NCBI GenBank assembly: GCA_947311845.1
Contig: CAMZMU010000027.1
Location: 25,388,368-25,452,367 of the forward strand
Length of the DNA: 64,000 bases
Direction: 5' to 3'
Source of the DNA: Poa pratensis
Taxonomy: Eukaryota > Streptophyta > Magnoliopsida > Poales > Poaceae
Below are positions 1 to 9,259 of this stretch, in pieces (positions within the stretch are counted from its first letter, which is position 1; each line of letters begins with the position of its first letter). Both the position numbers and the translations under genes were made by a program. Under the pieces are notes generated by a model. That model was not told where the DNA came from. It saw only the letters and a program-made list of their open reading frames with translations, and ran no database searches.

Positions 1-399
1 AAAATAGCCTTTGAAATTCTGATTGAACACTGGAAAAGAAAAAGAAAAACTACTGTACATACAGAATGATCAAATGATCTCTGAAAACAATTTAAACAAC
101 ATAATCCAGAGCATCTCAATTCTCACCTGAAATTTTATGCAGTTTAACTGAGACAATAATGACTTCTCTCTTTATAAAACTGATCTCTCCAAATTTTGAC
201 GATTGGCTGCAGAAAGTACCGGGGCAATAATCGGGTTAGAAACTCTGAATGCTCTGTACGTTCGAGATATTGTCTTCAGTTAACTAAGATGTTTTCAGAT
301 GGTATAGAATGAAACGACAGTTATGGAAGAGGAAGCGTTGTTGTCTGCACGGACAGAAGGCACTCGAGTGCAGAAACATCCGGACAAACAACAAACCAT

Positions 400-895
400 A
401 GGGGGTGGACATCGATGGAGTGGAGGAACGTCTATTGGTGTCAGTCGATGGACCCAGATTCGTTCTATTGGAAAAGAGGAATAGTACTGGATCGGTGGGG
501 CTGAAGAATGGGCTGGAAGGCCACACACGAACAAAACAGAATGCGGGCCGTATGCAAAGCAGTTCCGAAACAGAATAGAACGTTCAAAGAAAATAAGTTA
601 AAAAAAAAACGGAAATTGCTAACATTGCCTGTTTGATGACTTGGATAACATGTCCCTTCTGTGATGCGGTGGAGACAAGCTTTTTTCTAGCGGGCCGTAT
701 CACTGAATCCTAGGTGAATGCTTGAGAGAAGGGTCTCGATTAGATTTTGACACTATGTTGTTGGAGAGGCCGTATTGTTGTTTTCTGGTCACTACTGACT
801 CACCCAACGCCACTGGTTACACAACTTGAATGTCTCGATTAGATTTTGACACTCTGTTGTTGAAGAGGCCGTATTGTTGTTATCTTGATTTTAAA
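400..895. repeat. Flank repeat copy R1 upstream of LTP-like gene 1
   Basis: First of four copies (R1-R4) of a diverged segment accompanying the LTP-like genes. Landmarks are a stretch ending GAATGGGCTGGAAGGCC near 500-525, GATGCGGTGGAGA near 662, and TCTCGATTAGATTTTGACAC. That last motif occurs twice here (about 735 and 832) with its following GGCCGTATTGTTG, so R1 has an internal duplication. I see no convincing ORF; the short frames across it are not conserved between copies. It is best read as part of the duplicated gene-cluster unit. Confidence 0.75.
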
Positions 896-900
896 AATTA

Positions 901-1068
901 CTCTCTCCATTCCATAATATAAGATGTTTTAGGTACTTCACATGTTGTTTAGATTCAGACTAAAATGTGTGAATATATACAGTATAACATGTCTAGATAC
1001 ATGTATGCACATATGAATGTGGCAAATGACTAAAAAAATCCTGACCAACGCGGCGCGGCCTGAGGGAG
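901..1068. mobile_element. Stowaway-type MITE upstream of LTP-like gene 1
   Basis: Ends CTCTCTCCATTCC on the left and a GAGGGAG-type right end, flanked by TA (899-900 and 1069-1070). The paralogous copy R4 has the uninterrupted site near 7720 (AAAAATTACTCTTTTTGAAAG). Joining the flanks here across one TA recreates that sequence, so this is a real insertion after duplication. It lies about 370 bp upstream of the gene 1 start. Confidence 0.85.
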
Positions 1069-1327
1069 TACTCTTTTTGAAAGAAAACCAGAAAAAAAAA
1101 TCCTGATAAATAACACAGCACAACACAACGTTTTTTTTCTTCTGTGCATGTGGTTGACGAAACAAAAACGTATGGTAAAAGATTTCTTGGCTCGACGACT
1201 TGGCTCGACGACTTTGCAAAGTCAAGTCACTGAATCACAGTCTGTGGAATTAATGAATGCTTCGGCCGGTCGGCCGGCGATGGAGCACATGCCCGCGCGT
1301 CACGGGCGGTCGTACGTATCTCCACGC

Positions 1328-1334
1328 TATATAA
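1328..1334 (+). promoter_or_regulatory. TATA box of LTP-like gene 1
   Basis: TATATAA lies 114 nt before the ATG. Its context, CCACGCTATATAA, is also present before LTP-like gene 3 (8243-8249), which supports a shared core promoter. It is absent before gene 2. Confidence 0.75.
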
Positions 1335-1441
1335 CCACTACACACACTGATTGGATCAACCACACTACTACACAGATCCATCCCCTCACCTCTGCCTCTA
1401 GTCTCTGTGTATTCCTAGCCAGCTCTAGCTCGATCCGATCC

Positions 1442-1774
1442 ATGGCAGCAGGGAGGAAGCAAGCGACGATGACCAGCGCGGCGCTGCTGCTGCTGCTGGG
1501 GCTGCTTGCCATGGCGGCTGTGGCGCCGGCGGCAAGTTACACGCTGTGCCGAGTGAACCTGGACGCCGCGAAGGGCGCGTGCGAGAAGTACTATGTGAGA
1601 GGCAGCAGGGAGGCGTGGCCGAGCCAGGAGTGCTGCAACGCGGTGTGGAGAGCCGACTTCAAGTGCGCCTGCCGCTGGAAGCGCCTGACCCGGTTCCCGC
1701 GCAACGTCGACGTCGGCCGCGGCATGCAGATCCCCTCCAAGTGCGGCATCCCAGGCGCGCCGACGAAATGCTAA
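1442..1774 (+). CDS. LTP-like gene 1: secreted eight-cysteine (DIR1-like) protein
   Basis: Intronless, 110 residues. Residues 1-31 form a signal peptide with a leucine/alanine core. The mature part has the eight-cysteine pattern of the plant lipid-transfer/alpha-amylase-inhibitor/seed-storage superfamily: Cys 36, 47, 64-65 (CC), 75 and 77 (CXC), 101 and 110. The C-terminal MQIPSKCGIPG stretch resembles DIR1-like and non-specific LTPs, which bind acyl lipids in a four-helix fold in the apoplast. The ATG at 1442 is preferred over an in-frame ATG at 1148, because it follows a TATA box at 1328 and starts directly with the signal peptide, matching its paralog at 6100. Ligand and function are not evident. 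It belongs to a three-gene tandem cluster with 6100-6429 (very similar) and 8311-8643 (diverged). Confidence 0.88.
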   Translation: MAAGRKQATMTSAALLLLLGLLAMAAVAPAASYTLCRVNLDAAKGACEKYYVRGSREAWPSQECCNAVWRADFKCACRWKRLTRFPRNVDVGRGMQIPSKCGIPGAPTKC

Positions 1775-1839
1775 GGTCGCTCGCTAGAGGCGCTGATCAA
1801 CCTAGCTAGCCTCCACGCGTGCGAGGCTTTAGCTACTCC

Positions 1840-1999
1840 AAGCAGATTCATGCGATCAATTTTGATTTCCTTAATAATGTACTTTTCCCCCATTTAGTTT
1901 AAGTTTCCGCACGTTAACCAAGCAGATTCATGCAATCAATTTTGATTTCCTTAATAATGTACTTTTCCCTGTCTAGTTTGAGTTTGCGCACGTTAATGA
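1840..1999 (+). repeat. 80-bp tandem duplication in the 3' region of LTP-like gene 1
   Basis: Two adjacent units, 1840-1919 and 1920-1999, each begin AAGCAGATTCATGC and carry TTAATAATGTACTTTTCC. The paralogous 3' flank of gene 2 has one unit (from about 6494). The duplication therefore happened in this copy, or was lost in the other, within the likely 3' UTR. Confidence 0.85.
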
Positions 2000-2017
2000 G
2001 TACTAGATGATACTCAT

Positions 2018-2114
2018 CCAGTTCAAGTCCCCACGAATGCAGATTTGGGTTCCTATTATTTCAAAATAAAACCCATGTAAAGACTTCCCCTACATCATTC
2101 TTTTCAGAAAAAAA
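2018..2114 (+). mobile_element. Short A-tailed SINE-like insertion with 16-bp target duplication
   Basis: 97 bp ending CAGAAAAAAA, flanked by ACTAGATGATACTCAT (2002-2017) and ACTAGATGATACCCAT (2115-2130). The gene 2 flank (near 6588) has only one copy of the site. Near the left end AGTTCAAGTCC resembles a tRNA-type B box, suggesting a 5'-truncated tRNA-derived SINE; that family call is inference. Confidence 0.75.
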
Positions 2115-2129
2115 ACTAGATGATACCCA

Positions 2130-2690
2130 TGACGCGCATTGGTGCGGAAATGCATGTATCTAATCAGTGTAGATGGATGAAAGATATGCAACTATCTGGT
2201 AGAATATTTTAAAACTAATATTAAAACGCAGAATCTTTGTCAAGCAGATATGACTCCAATTTTTTTTACATATAACGATAAGAAAATACACGAATACAAA
2301 GAATGTGTTAGTATATATAAATCATATAAATAATTTGGCTACACCACATTTATATTGTTCATACATTCTCCATTTAGCAAGCGTCAAGTAAATATAAGAG
2401 CAACATAATATCTGGAGTTATAGCTCATGATTGCAAAAATATACCCTGGAGGACAAATATACTCTAGCATTCATGTCTAAACTTCTTTTTCGACATAATG
2501 GTAGAAGAGAGGTTGAATTAGTTGCAAATTTTGGTCGTCATTCAGCTGCCTGCATCCCACACGCAAAAAAGAAATTCTTGTTCATTTGGTCATTACCATT
2601 CATAGTTGCAAAAGGAAGAAAACATTTATTAGGTGTTACAATATTCCTGCAAAGAGCTGAATAATTTAGCCTGACATACTCTAACCAACA
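2130..2690 (+). repeat. 3' flank shared by LTP-like genes 1 and 2, copy A
   Basis: Collinear with about 6590-7140 downstream of gene 2: shared landmarks include AAATGCATGTATCTAATC, ACGATAAGAAAATACACGAA, CATTCTCCATTTAGCAAGCG and CATTTGGTCATTACCATTC. Short frames across it (for example 2431-2664) are not kept intact in the partner, so I do not call a gene. Confidence 0.8.
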
Positions 2691-2824
2691 TGAGGACTAC
2701 TCTACCCCTCAAATAGTAAGACAAAATAGGAATAGTGACTGAAAATATTGTCCTAAATTTGAAAAGACCAAAGTTTTTCTGGTCCTAGTATCCTACTCAG
2801 TAGAACACGCGACCATACCAAGTA

Positions 2825-3540
2825 ACAGTCATGGACATCGATGGAGTGGAGGAATGTCCATTGGTGCCAATCGATCGACCCAGATTCGTTCTATGGAGAA
2901 GAAAAACAATACCGGGTCGGTTGGGCTGTAGAATGGGCTGGAAGGTCAGACACGAACAAAACAGGATAGAACGTTCAGAGAAAAAAATGGGAAACGGAAA
3001 TTGCTGACATGGCCTGTTTGATGCAGGGACGGAGCCAGGAATACTACATGGGGGGCCAATTGTACACTCCAAAAGTTAGAGGGGGCCGTATTGGTAAAAT
3101 CTAGTAATTTTGGGGTCTAAATCATAAGTTTCATAGGGGGGTCTTCAGAAAATTTTCAGCCATGAGGGGGGCCATGGCCCCAGCGTGCCCCCCCTGGCTC
3201 CGTCCCTGGTTTGATGACTTGTATAGCCCACTCTTTCTCTGATGCGGTGGAGATGAGCTTTTTTATGCTAGTGGGCCGCAATACTGTTGAATGCCTGAGA
3301 GAAGGGTGCGCCATGGCACAGTATGGCTCACCCGACGCCACTTGTTATACACACTCTGAATGTCTCGATTAGATTTTGATACTACATTGTTGTAAAGGCC
3401 GCATTGTTGTCAACTTGATATTAAAATTACTATTTTTGAAAGTAAAAACCAGAAATAATTTGCTTATTAATAACACAACAATGCGTCCGTGACCACGGGT
3501 CGTTTGCTCGTTGAGACTGATGAGCAGTATTCCGTGCATA
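2825..3540. repeat. Flank repeat copy R2
   Basis: Collinear with R1, R3 and R4. It ends with ACCACGGGTCGTTTGCTCG (about 3492), also found in R4 (about 7792). R1, R3 and R4 each precede an LTP-like gene. R2 does not: the next kilobase has no such gene, so either a gene was lost here or the slot was overwritten. A hAT-type MITE interrupts it at 3024-3208. Confidence 0.75.
3024..3208. mobile_element. hAT-type MITE with 8-bp target duplication
   Basis: 185 bp with terminal inverted repeats CAGGGACGGAGCCAGG / CCTGGCTCCGTCCCTG, flanked by GTTTGATG on both sides (3016-3023 and 3209-3216). R1 and R3 have the uninterrupted GTTTGATGACTT-type site (about 632 and 4785). The 8-bp duplication and CAGGG ends are typical of hAT-superfamily non-autonomous elements. 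Confidence 0.92.
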
Positions 3541-3559
3541 TTATGATAGGGTTCTACTA

Positions 3560-4330
3560 GTCTCGATTCCACACAACTTTTATATATGTTGTAAGTTTTT
3601 CGTTTTGATGCTTGTAGACGAATAAATCGTGTACTGTACATATGCGTATTTAGATTGTTCTTGTTGTATGTCGTTGCCGCCGGTTAGCTCCGACGTCTTT
3701 CGCGCCACAACCTCCCGCCATCGCCGCCGGCGACCTCCGTCGCTGCCACCTGCCCCGTTGTGTTGTATATGCGCGTATTCAGACTGTTCTTCAACCTCTG
3801 CATGGTTGTCACAACGTTCATGGTGTGTTTGTGGTCTTAAACTCCATCCTCGCCTTGAGCTCCTCCACCGCCATGCCGCGTCTTGGTTGAGGTCCGCCCA
3901 TCGCCATGCCCCATGTCGTGTTGTCTCCCGTCGAGCTATGCCGTCGCCATGCCACATCTCGGTAGACCTCCGCCGCCGCCATGCCGTGTCGCCGCCGTCG
4001 ACCTCCGTTGTCGCCATATGGCGTCGTCGTCGCTCCATTGGTATGCCACGTACAGTTGTGCAAATGTGGTGGAGGATGGTAACTTCATCCATGTGAAGAA
4101 AGGTGAGACTAACTAAGATTTGCATCCAACCAAACGATGTGCAGAAACTATGCTCGCATTGCGGTGCAGGCTACCAAACGAATTGTAAAACCAGTCCCAG
4201 AGGTTGGTCTCGCCAGACCAGACCCTTCACAGCCTGATCTGGCAGAGCGCAAACGCCCATGTTGGCTACCAAATGCGTCCAATATGTTTTGATGCTTACA
4301 TAACATCTGTGGCTATGTACAGTCCTCCTT
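3560..4330. other. Unassigned stretch between R2 and R3
   Basis: A GC-rich core (about 3670-4060) is rich in CGCCATGCC and CCTCCG(C/T)CG-like repeats, giving long frames on both strands that look like low-complexity artefacts. Flanks are AT-rich. No domain, splice structure or terminal repeats are recognisable. Confidence 0.4.
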
Positions 4331-4554
4331 GACCTTACACCTCACCTGAAATGAACGAATCCATGAATCACAAAGCCAAGGATGGTTCAACAAAGGACGT
4401 GAGATTCTTTGCTTGTGCAGATCTCCGCTCTTCCTTTACTTGTAGCCACACCAACCAGGTTGATTGCAAATGTCGCACATCTTTAGACGCCTTTGCCCCA
4501 TCCTCACCAGGTACTCCTCACGTTGCCCGCTCCATCCAAGCAATTGTTTCTCGC

Positions 4555-5008
4555 GGGAATCGTGGGGGAGAGGAACGTCCATTGGTGTCAATCGATGGAG
4601 CCAGATTCGTTCTATGGAGAAGAGGGAGAGTACTGGGTCGGTTGGGCTGAAGAATGGGCTGGAAGGCCACACACAAACAAAACAGAATGAGGGCCGTATG
4701 CAAAGCAGTTCCGAAACAGAATAGAACGTTCAGAGAAAATAAACTGAAAAAAAAAGAAAGAAACGGAAATTGCTGACATGGCCTGTTTTGATGACTTGGA
4801 TAGCATGTCCCTTCTCTGATGCGGTGGAGATGAGCTTTTTTATGCTAGTGGGCCGCATTACTGCTGAATCCTAAGTGAATGCTTGAGCCTTGAGAGAAGG
4901 GTGTGTCTTCCGCTAAAAAAAAGAGAGAGAAGGGTGCGCCCTAACACAATTGACTCACCCGACGCCACTGGTTATACACAGTTTCAATGTCTCGATTAGA
5001 TTTTGACA
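4555..5008. repeat. Flank repeat copy R3
   Basis: Third copy, collinear with R1/R2/R4 up to TCTCGATTAGATTTTGACA, where it stops abruptly at about 5008 and LINE-derived sequence begins. Near 4906-4924 it contains a very short A-tailed insertion (TTCCGCTAAAAAAAA) flanked by GAGAGAAGGGTG on both sides. Confidence 0.78.
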
Positions 5009-6045
5009 AGTACATCCAAACACCATCCAATTGCTGAGAAAAATTTGGCAAAACAGACAAATGACACCAAGAGTTCAAGCTTTCGGATGGAGGTTACTTA
5101 GGAAAGCAATGCCCACTGGTGCTCGAGCAGGGAAGTTTTCTAAACACATCAGTAAGCTTTGCTCCAGATGTGGTATGGAGGAGGATGAAATTCATCTGTT
5201 TTTCACTTGCAGCTTGGTTTAGTGAGTCCTGGTACATTAGAACTGACATTCTTATTTTAGATACCAGCTCTCTCACTCAATTACTTTTGAAGCTTCTAAG
5301 CATGAACCACCCTCACGCCACGTTGCCAAACATTTTAACCTTTATGTGGTGCATTTGGAAACCTCGAAACGACAATTTGTTTAATAGGAAACAACGACAC
5401 CCGAGTCAAGTTCATCGAATGGCGAATGCAATCAAGCAAAACCTGGAGATGGTGGATGTTCTGCAAGCCTCTACTAACCAAACAAAACAAAAAAAATATG
5501 TTGAATTCCTCCATGCAGGGACATCACCAACACATAATAAATGGGCTGGATATTCAGATGGACCATCACGTGGAGGCCCTAGCCTTCAAACAAGGATCAA
5601 CAATAAAATCAGATCTTGCAATTGAAGGTTCAAAGATATTTTCTGATGCAGCATGGAAAACTAGTAAAGCTCCAGGTGCAGATGGGAGGGCCAAAACAGG
5701 TCTTGGAGTTTTCAGTCAGCTGCAAAAGGAACATAGCAGCAACATTGTCTTCATTCAGGCATCCTCTGAAGTGGTGCGGTCGCCGTTGCAGGCTGAAGCT
5801 CTGGCCCTCCTCCTTGCAGCAACATTGGCCAACCTACTTCACCTTCAACATGTCACATTGCTTACAGACAACTTGACTCTTGCTAGAGCTGCGACAGCAT
5901 TCAAGACTACAGATCAGCAGGTGCCCTGGGAGATCAGACAACATATTGCTCATTATAAGCACGTCTCGATGGAGCTGGAACCAAAGATTTATCATATTAA
6001 AAGGGACCTGAATGGTGTTGCACATAACTGCGCGCATCAGGCTCT
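5009..6045 (+). mobile_element. LINE ORF2 3' fragment (zf-RVT plus RNase H-like) fused to LTP-like gene 2
   Basis: Conceptual translation in three successive frames gives a zf-RVT-type region (about 5031-5215, with CSRCGMEEDEIHLFFTC), a linker (5215-5600), and an RNase H-like region (5630-6040, with FSDAAW, QAEALAL, LLTDN and DLNGVAHNCAHQA). Both are typical of the C-terminal end of plant non-LTR retrotransposon ORF2. Frameshifts near 5213 and 5600 show it is dead. It has no poly(A) tail at its right end and instead runs directly into sequence homologous to the 5' UTR of the LTP-like genes (from about 6046). It occupies the place where gene 1 has its promoter. Confidence 0.82.
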
Positions 6046-6099
6046 ACCTCTGCCTCCAGCGTGCATACCTAGCTAGATAGCTCTAGCTCGATCCGATCC

Positions 6100-6429
6100 A
6101 TGGCAGGGAGGAAGCAAGCGACGGTGACCAGCGCGGCGCTGCTGCTGCTGGGGCTGCTTGCCATGGCGGCCGTGGTGCCGGCGGCGGAAAGCTTCACGGT
6201 GTGCCGAATGAACCTGAACGCCGTGGAGGACGCGTGCAAGAGGTACTACGTGAGAGGCAGCAGGGAGGCGTGGCCGAGCAAGGAGTGCTGCAACGCGGTG
6301 AGGGGAGCCGACTTCAAGTGCGCCTGCCGCTTGAAGCGCGTGATCCGGTCCACGGGCAACATCGACGCCCGCCGCGCCATGCAGATCCCCTCCAAGTGCG
6401 GCATCCCAGGCGCGCCGGCGACGTGCTAA
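6100..6429 (+). CDS. LTP-like gene 2: secreted eight-cysteine (DIR1-like) protein
   Basis: Intronless, 109 residues, a close paralog of the product at 1442-1774, with the same signal peptide (residues 1-30) and the same cysteine layout: 35, 46, 63-64, 74, 76, 100 and 109. The frame is intact and most differences from gene 1 are single substitutions, so selection may have kept it, or the duplication is young. Homology with gene 1 begins only about 50 nt before the ATG. Further upstream is a LINE RNase H fragment, and no TATATAA box equivalent to the one before genes 1 and 3 is present. Expression, if any, would need a new promoter. The 3' flank is again collinear with gene 1. Biochemical role not evident beyond the LTP-like fold. 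Confidence 0.85.
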   Translation: MAGRKQATVTSAALLLLGLLAMAAVVPAAESFTVCRMNLNAVEDACKRYYVRGSREAWPSKECCNAVRGADFKCACRLKRVIRSTGNIDARRAMQIPSKCGIPGAPATC

Positions 6430-6589
6430 GGTCGCTCGCTAGAGGCGCTGATCAACCTAGCTAGCCTCCACGCGTGCGAGGCTTAGCTACTCCAAGCAGA
6501 TTCATGCGATCAATTTTGATTTCCTTAATAATGTACTTTTCCCCGTTTAGTTTGAGTTTTCGCTCGTCAATGAGTGTTAGATGATACTC

Positions 6590-7140
6590 AGGGCGTTGCT
6601 GCGGAAATGCATGTATCTAATCCGTGTAGATCGATGAAAGACATGCAACTATCCGGTAGAATATTTTGAAACAAATATTAAAAAAGCAGAATCTTTGCCA
6701 AGCAGATATGACTCCAAAAAATCACTTATAACGATAAGAAAATACACGAATACAGAGGATGTGTTAGTATAAAGAAATCACATCAAATCATTTAGGTACA
6801 CCACATTTATCTTGCTCGTTCATTCTCCATTTAGCAAGCGTCATGTAAATGTAAGAGAAACATAATTTCTGGAGTCATAGCTCATGATGGCAAAGATATA
6901 CCCCGGAGGACAAATATCCTCGACCATTCATGTATAAACTTCTTTTTCAACGGAATGGTAGAATAGAGGTGGAATTAGCTGCAAATTCTGGTCGTCAATC
7001 AGCTGTCTGCACCCCACACGCAAAAAGAAAATTGTTGTTCATTTGGTCATTACCATTCATAGTTGCAAAAGGAAAAAAAACATCTATTAGGTGTTACTAC
7101 AAAATTCCTGCAAACAGCAGAATACTTTAGCCTGACATAC
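6590..7140 (+). repeat. 3' flank shared by LTP-like genes 1 and 2, copy B
   Basis: Partner of 2130-2690. It lacks the SINE-like insertion and the 80-bp 3' UTR duplication seen in copy A, so it serves as an empty reference for both. Confidence 0.8.
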
Positions 7141-7204
7141 TCTAACCAATATGACGACTACTCTATCCCCTCCAATAGTAAGATAAAATAGGTATAATGG
7201 CTGA

Positions 7205-7850
7205 CAAGATTGTCCTAGATTGGTTTCAATCGATGGACCCAAATTCCTTCTACGAAGAAGAGGAACAGTATTGGATCGGTTGGTCCGAAGAATGGGCTGG
7301 AAGGCCACACACGAACAAAACAGAATAGAATGTTCAGAGAAAATAAATTGAAAAAAAATAAAGGAAGCGGAAATTGCTGACATGGCCTGTTTGGTGACTT
7401 GGATAGCCTGCCCCTTCTCTGATGCGGTGGAGACGAGCTTTTTTATGCTAGTGGGCCGCATTACTGCTGAATCCTAAGTGAATGCCTGAGAGAAGGGTGC
7501 GCCGTCTAAACTCTGAATGCCCGAGGGTGTTTGTAGGCAGCAGAACACTAGTTAAATAAAGTGTGGCAATATCTCAAAAAAAAAAAAAAGAGAGAAGGGT
7601 GCGCCGTGGCAAGGTATGGCTCACCCGACGCCACTGGTTATATACATTTTGAATGTCCGATTAGATTTTGACACTAGGTTGTTGAAGAGGCCGTATTGTT
7701 GTTATCTTGATATTAAAAATTACTCTTTTTGAAAGAAAAAACAAGAAAAACTTTGCTGATAAATAACACAACACAACAATGCATCCGTGACCACGGGTCG
7801 TTTGCTCGCTGAGACCGGTGAGCAGTGTTCCGTGCATATGTTTACATTTT
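7205..7850. repeat. Flank repeat copy R4, upstream of LTP-like gene 3
   Basis: Fourth copy, collinear with R1-R3 (GAATGGGCTGGAAGGCC about 7291, GATGCGGTGGAGA about 7420, ACCACGGGTCGTTTGCTCG about 7792). It carries an uninterrupted version of the site occupied by the MITE at 901-1068. Confidence 0.75.
7506..7589 (+). mobile_element. 84-bp poly(A)-tailed retro-insertion with 18-bp target duplication
   Basis: The insert ends in a run of about 14 A and is flanked by the identical 18-mer GAGAGAAGGGTGCGCCGT (7488-7505 and 7590-7607). R2 has the uninterrupted site (about 3298). AATAAA occurs shortly before the tail (about 7555), as in a polyadenylated transcript. The source RNA is not identified. 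Confidence 0.88.
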
Positions 7851-8242
7851 TCCATGGAAAAAGGCGCAGGCCATGCATGCATCTGGATCGCGCACTGCCG
7901 GACCGTGAGCTACCTAAGATTAGATAGCCTCATATGCATATGTCCCATTCGCCGGCCAAGCATATGAACGCCTGCATACGCCACCTGGATTTGGGTTAAT
8001 TAAGATCGCCGCTTGGCACAAGACGGCGCATGTTCCAAACATAGGTTACCGCTGGGTGTTTGCCCATTGTTTCTGTCTGCACTGCCAGTACATACATACA
8101 ACATGCAGCCAGGGTACCCTACGTTCAGGTACGTTAATATTTACCTTCTGATCTGGCTACTTTGCCCGTGACTGGCACCACGCCTAGTGCGGCCAAGCTC
8201 GCGATCACATGCACGTCGTCACGGGCCTCGGTATCCCCACGC

Positions 8243-8249
8243 TATATAA
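8243..8249 (+). promoter_or_regulatory. TATA box of LTP-like gene 3
   Basis: TATATAA 62 nt before the ATG, in the same CCACGCTATATAA context as gene 1. Confidence 0.75.
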
Positions 8250-8310
8250 TCCCCGTAGCCATGCCCAAAGTGACACACACAGACAAGCTTGATCCAATCC
8301 GATCGACCCC

Positions 8311-8643
8311 ATGGCCGGGAGCAAGCTGGTGATGAGCAACGCCGTCGTCGCCGCCGCGCTGGTGGCGCTGCTTGTCGCGGCGGCGGCGCCGGGCGCGGCC
8401 GCGTACCACGCGTGCGGCGTCGACACCGACGAGCTGGTGAAGCAGTGCCGGCCCTACTGCAGGGTGGGCAGCACCGACGCCAGCCCCAGCGATCTGTGCT
8501 GCAAGGCGGTGAGCGGCTGCCAGTACGGCTGCCTCTGCCGGTACCAGAGCGTGCTGCCCTCGGACATCGACCGCTACCGCGCCATGCACATCCCCTCCAT
8601 GTGCGGCGTCAATGGCGCGCCCAGCGCCTGCCCCAGAGCTTGA
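8311..8643 (+). CDS. LTP-like gene 3: secreted DIR1-like protein with ten cysteines
   Basis: Intronless, 110 residues; signal peptide about residues 1-31 (alanine-rich). It has the eight superfamily cysteines at 35, 46, 63-64 (CC), 74 and 76 (CXC), 98 and 107, plus two additional cysteines at 50 and 70 that genes 1 and 2 lack. The two extra residues lie between C2 and CC and between CC and CXC, so they could form a fifth disulphide; that is inference. The AMHIPSMCGVNGAP segment matches the C-terminal signature of the cluster. The gene has its own TATA box at 8243 and an AATAAA at 8892. It is diverged from genes 1 and 2 and is probably an older duplicate. Expected to be apoplastic and lipid-binding by family. 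Confidence 0.88.
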   Translation: MAGSKLVMSNAVVAAALVALLVAAAAPGAAAYHACGVDTDELVKQCRPYCRVGSTDASPSDLCCKAVSGCQYGCLCRYQSVLPSDIDRYRAMHIPSMCGVNGAPSACPRA

Positions 8644-8891
8644 CGCGCGCGATCGGCCGGTCGTTCCGCGCAGCGGCCAGATGAATAACTATATGTCGTC
8701 GATCACGTCGTGTTTTTAATTTGCTGTCGATTGATTTCCACTTGTTTCCTACTTTCTGATTGGCTGGCTGGTCTGATCGTGCGTGCGTACGTACGAGCTT
8801 TCTGTAAGCCACCTATGTATCGTACCCTCTTGTGCTCGTCGTAAGCCATGTTGCTGTGTGTCTACCATGTACCTCCAGCAATGTTGCAGAA

Positions 8892-8897
8892 AATAAA
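8892..8897 (+). terminator. Candidate poly(A) signal of LTP-like gene 3
   Basis: AATAAA about 250 nt after the stop codon, followed by T-rich sequence. Plant poly(A) signals are loose, so this is only suggestive. Confidence 0.4.
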
Positions 8898-9259
8898 CCT
8901 GTTTGTCATCTTTTACCTCAACTCTGTTGTGATATCAGTGACATATGTTCGAAATGTATAGTGAAATCTGCTTTAAAACTTATTTGAGTTTGTTCTTAAA
9001 CCACATATGGATTTTGTGAGAAAACAAATGTCCAATCATGATTCAAATTTACGTGAATGGCCATTGAAATGGTCTTGAAATCAAACAAATCTCATTGAAA
9101 TATGTGTGAATGATATCTACAAATTTTATGGCATCGATGAAATATGTGATGTTACTATAGTGACATGTTCGAAAGAGCTGAATCAAAAAAAGGTAAAGAG
9201 CTTATCTGTTTACTTAAAAAAAAATGGAATTGAAACAAATGCAGCAACAAAATCTAGTA

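Noticed and set aside
1148..1441. N-terminal extension of LTP-like gene 1 to an upstream ATG
   Set aside because: It would place 98 residues before a normal signal peptide and spans the TATA box; no such extension exists in the paralogs.
3580..4125. ORFs of 155-181 aa on both strands
   Set aside because: Low-complexity CGCCATGCC/CCTCCG-type sequence; no domain, no paralog support.
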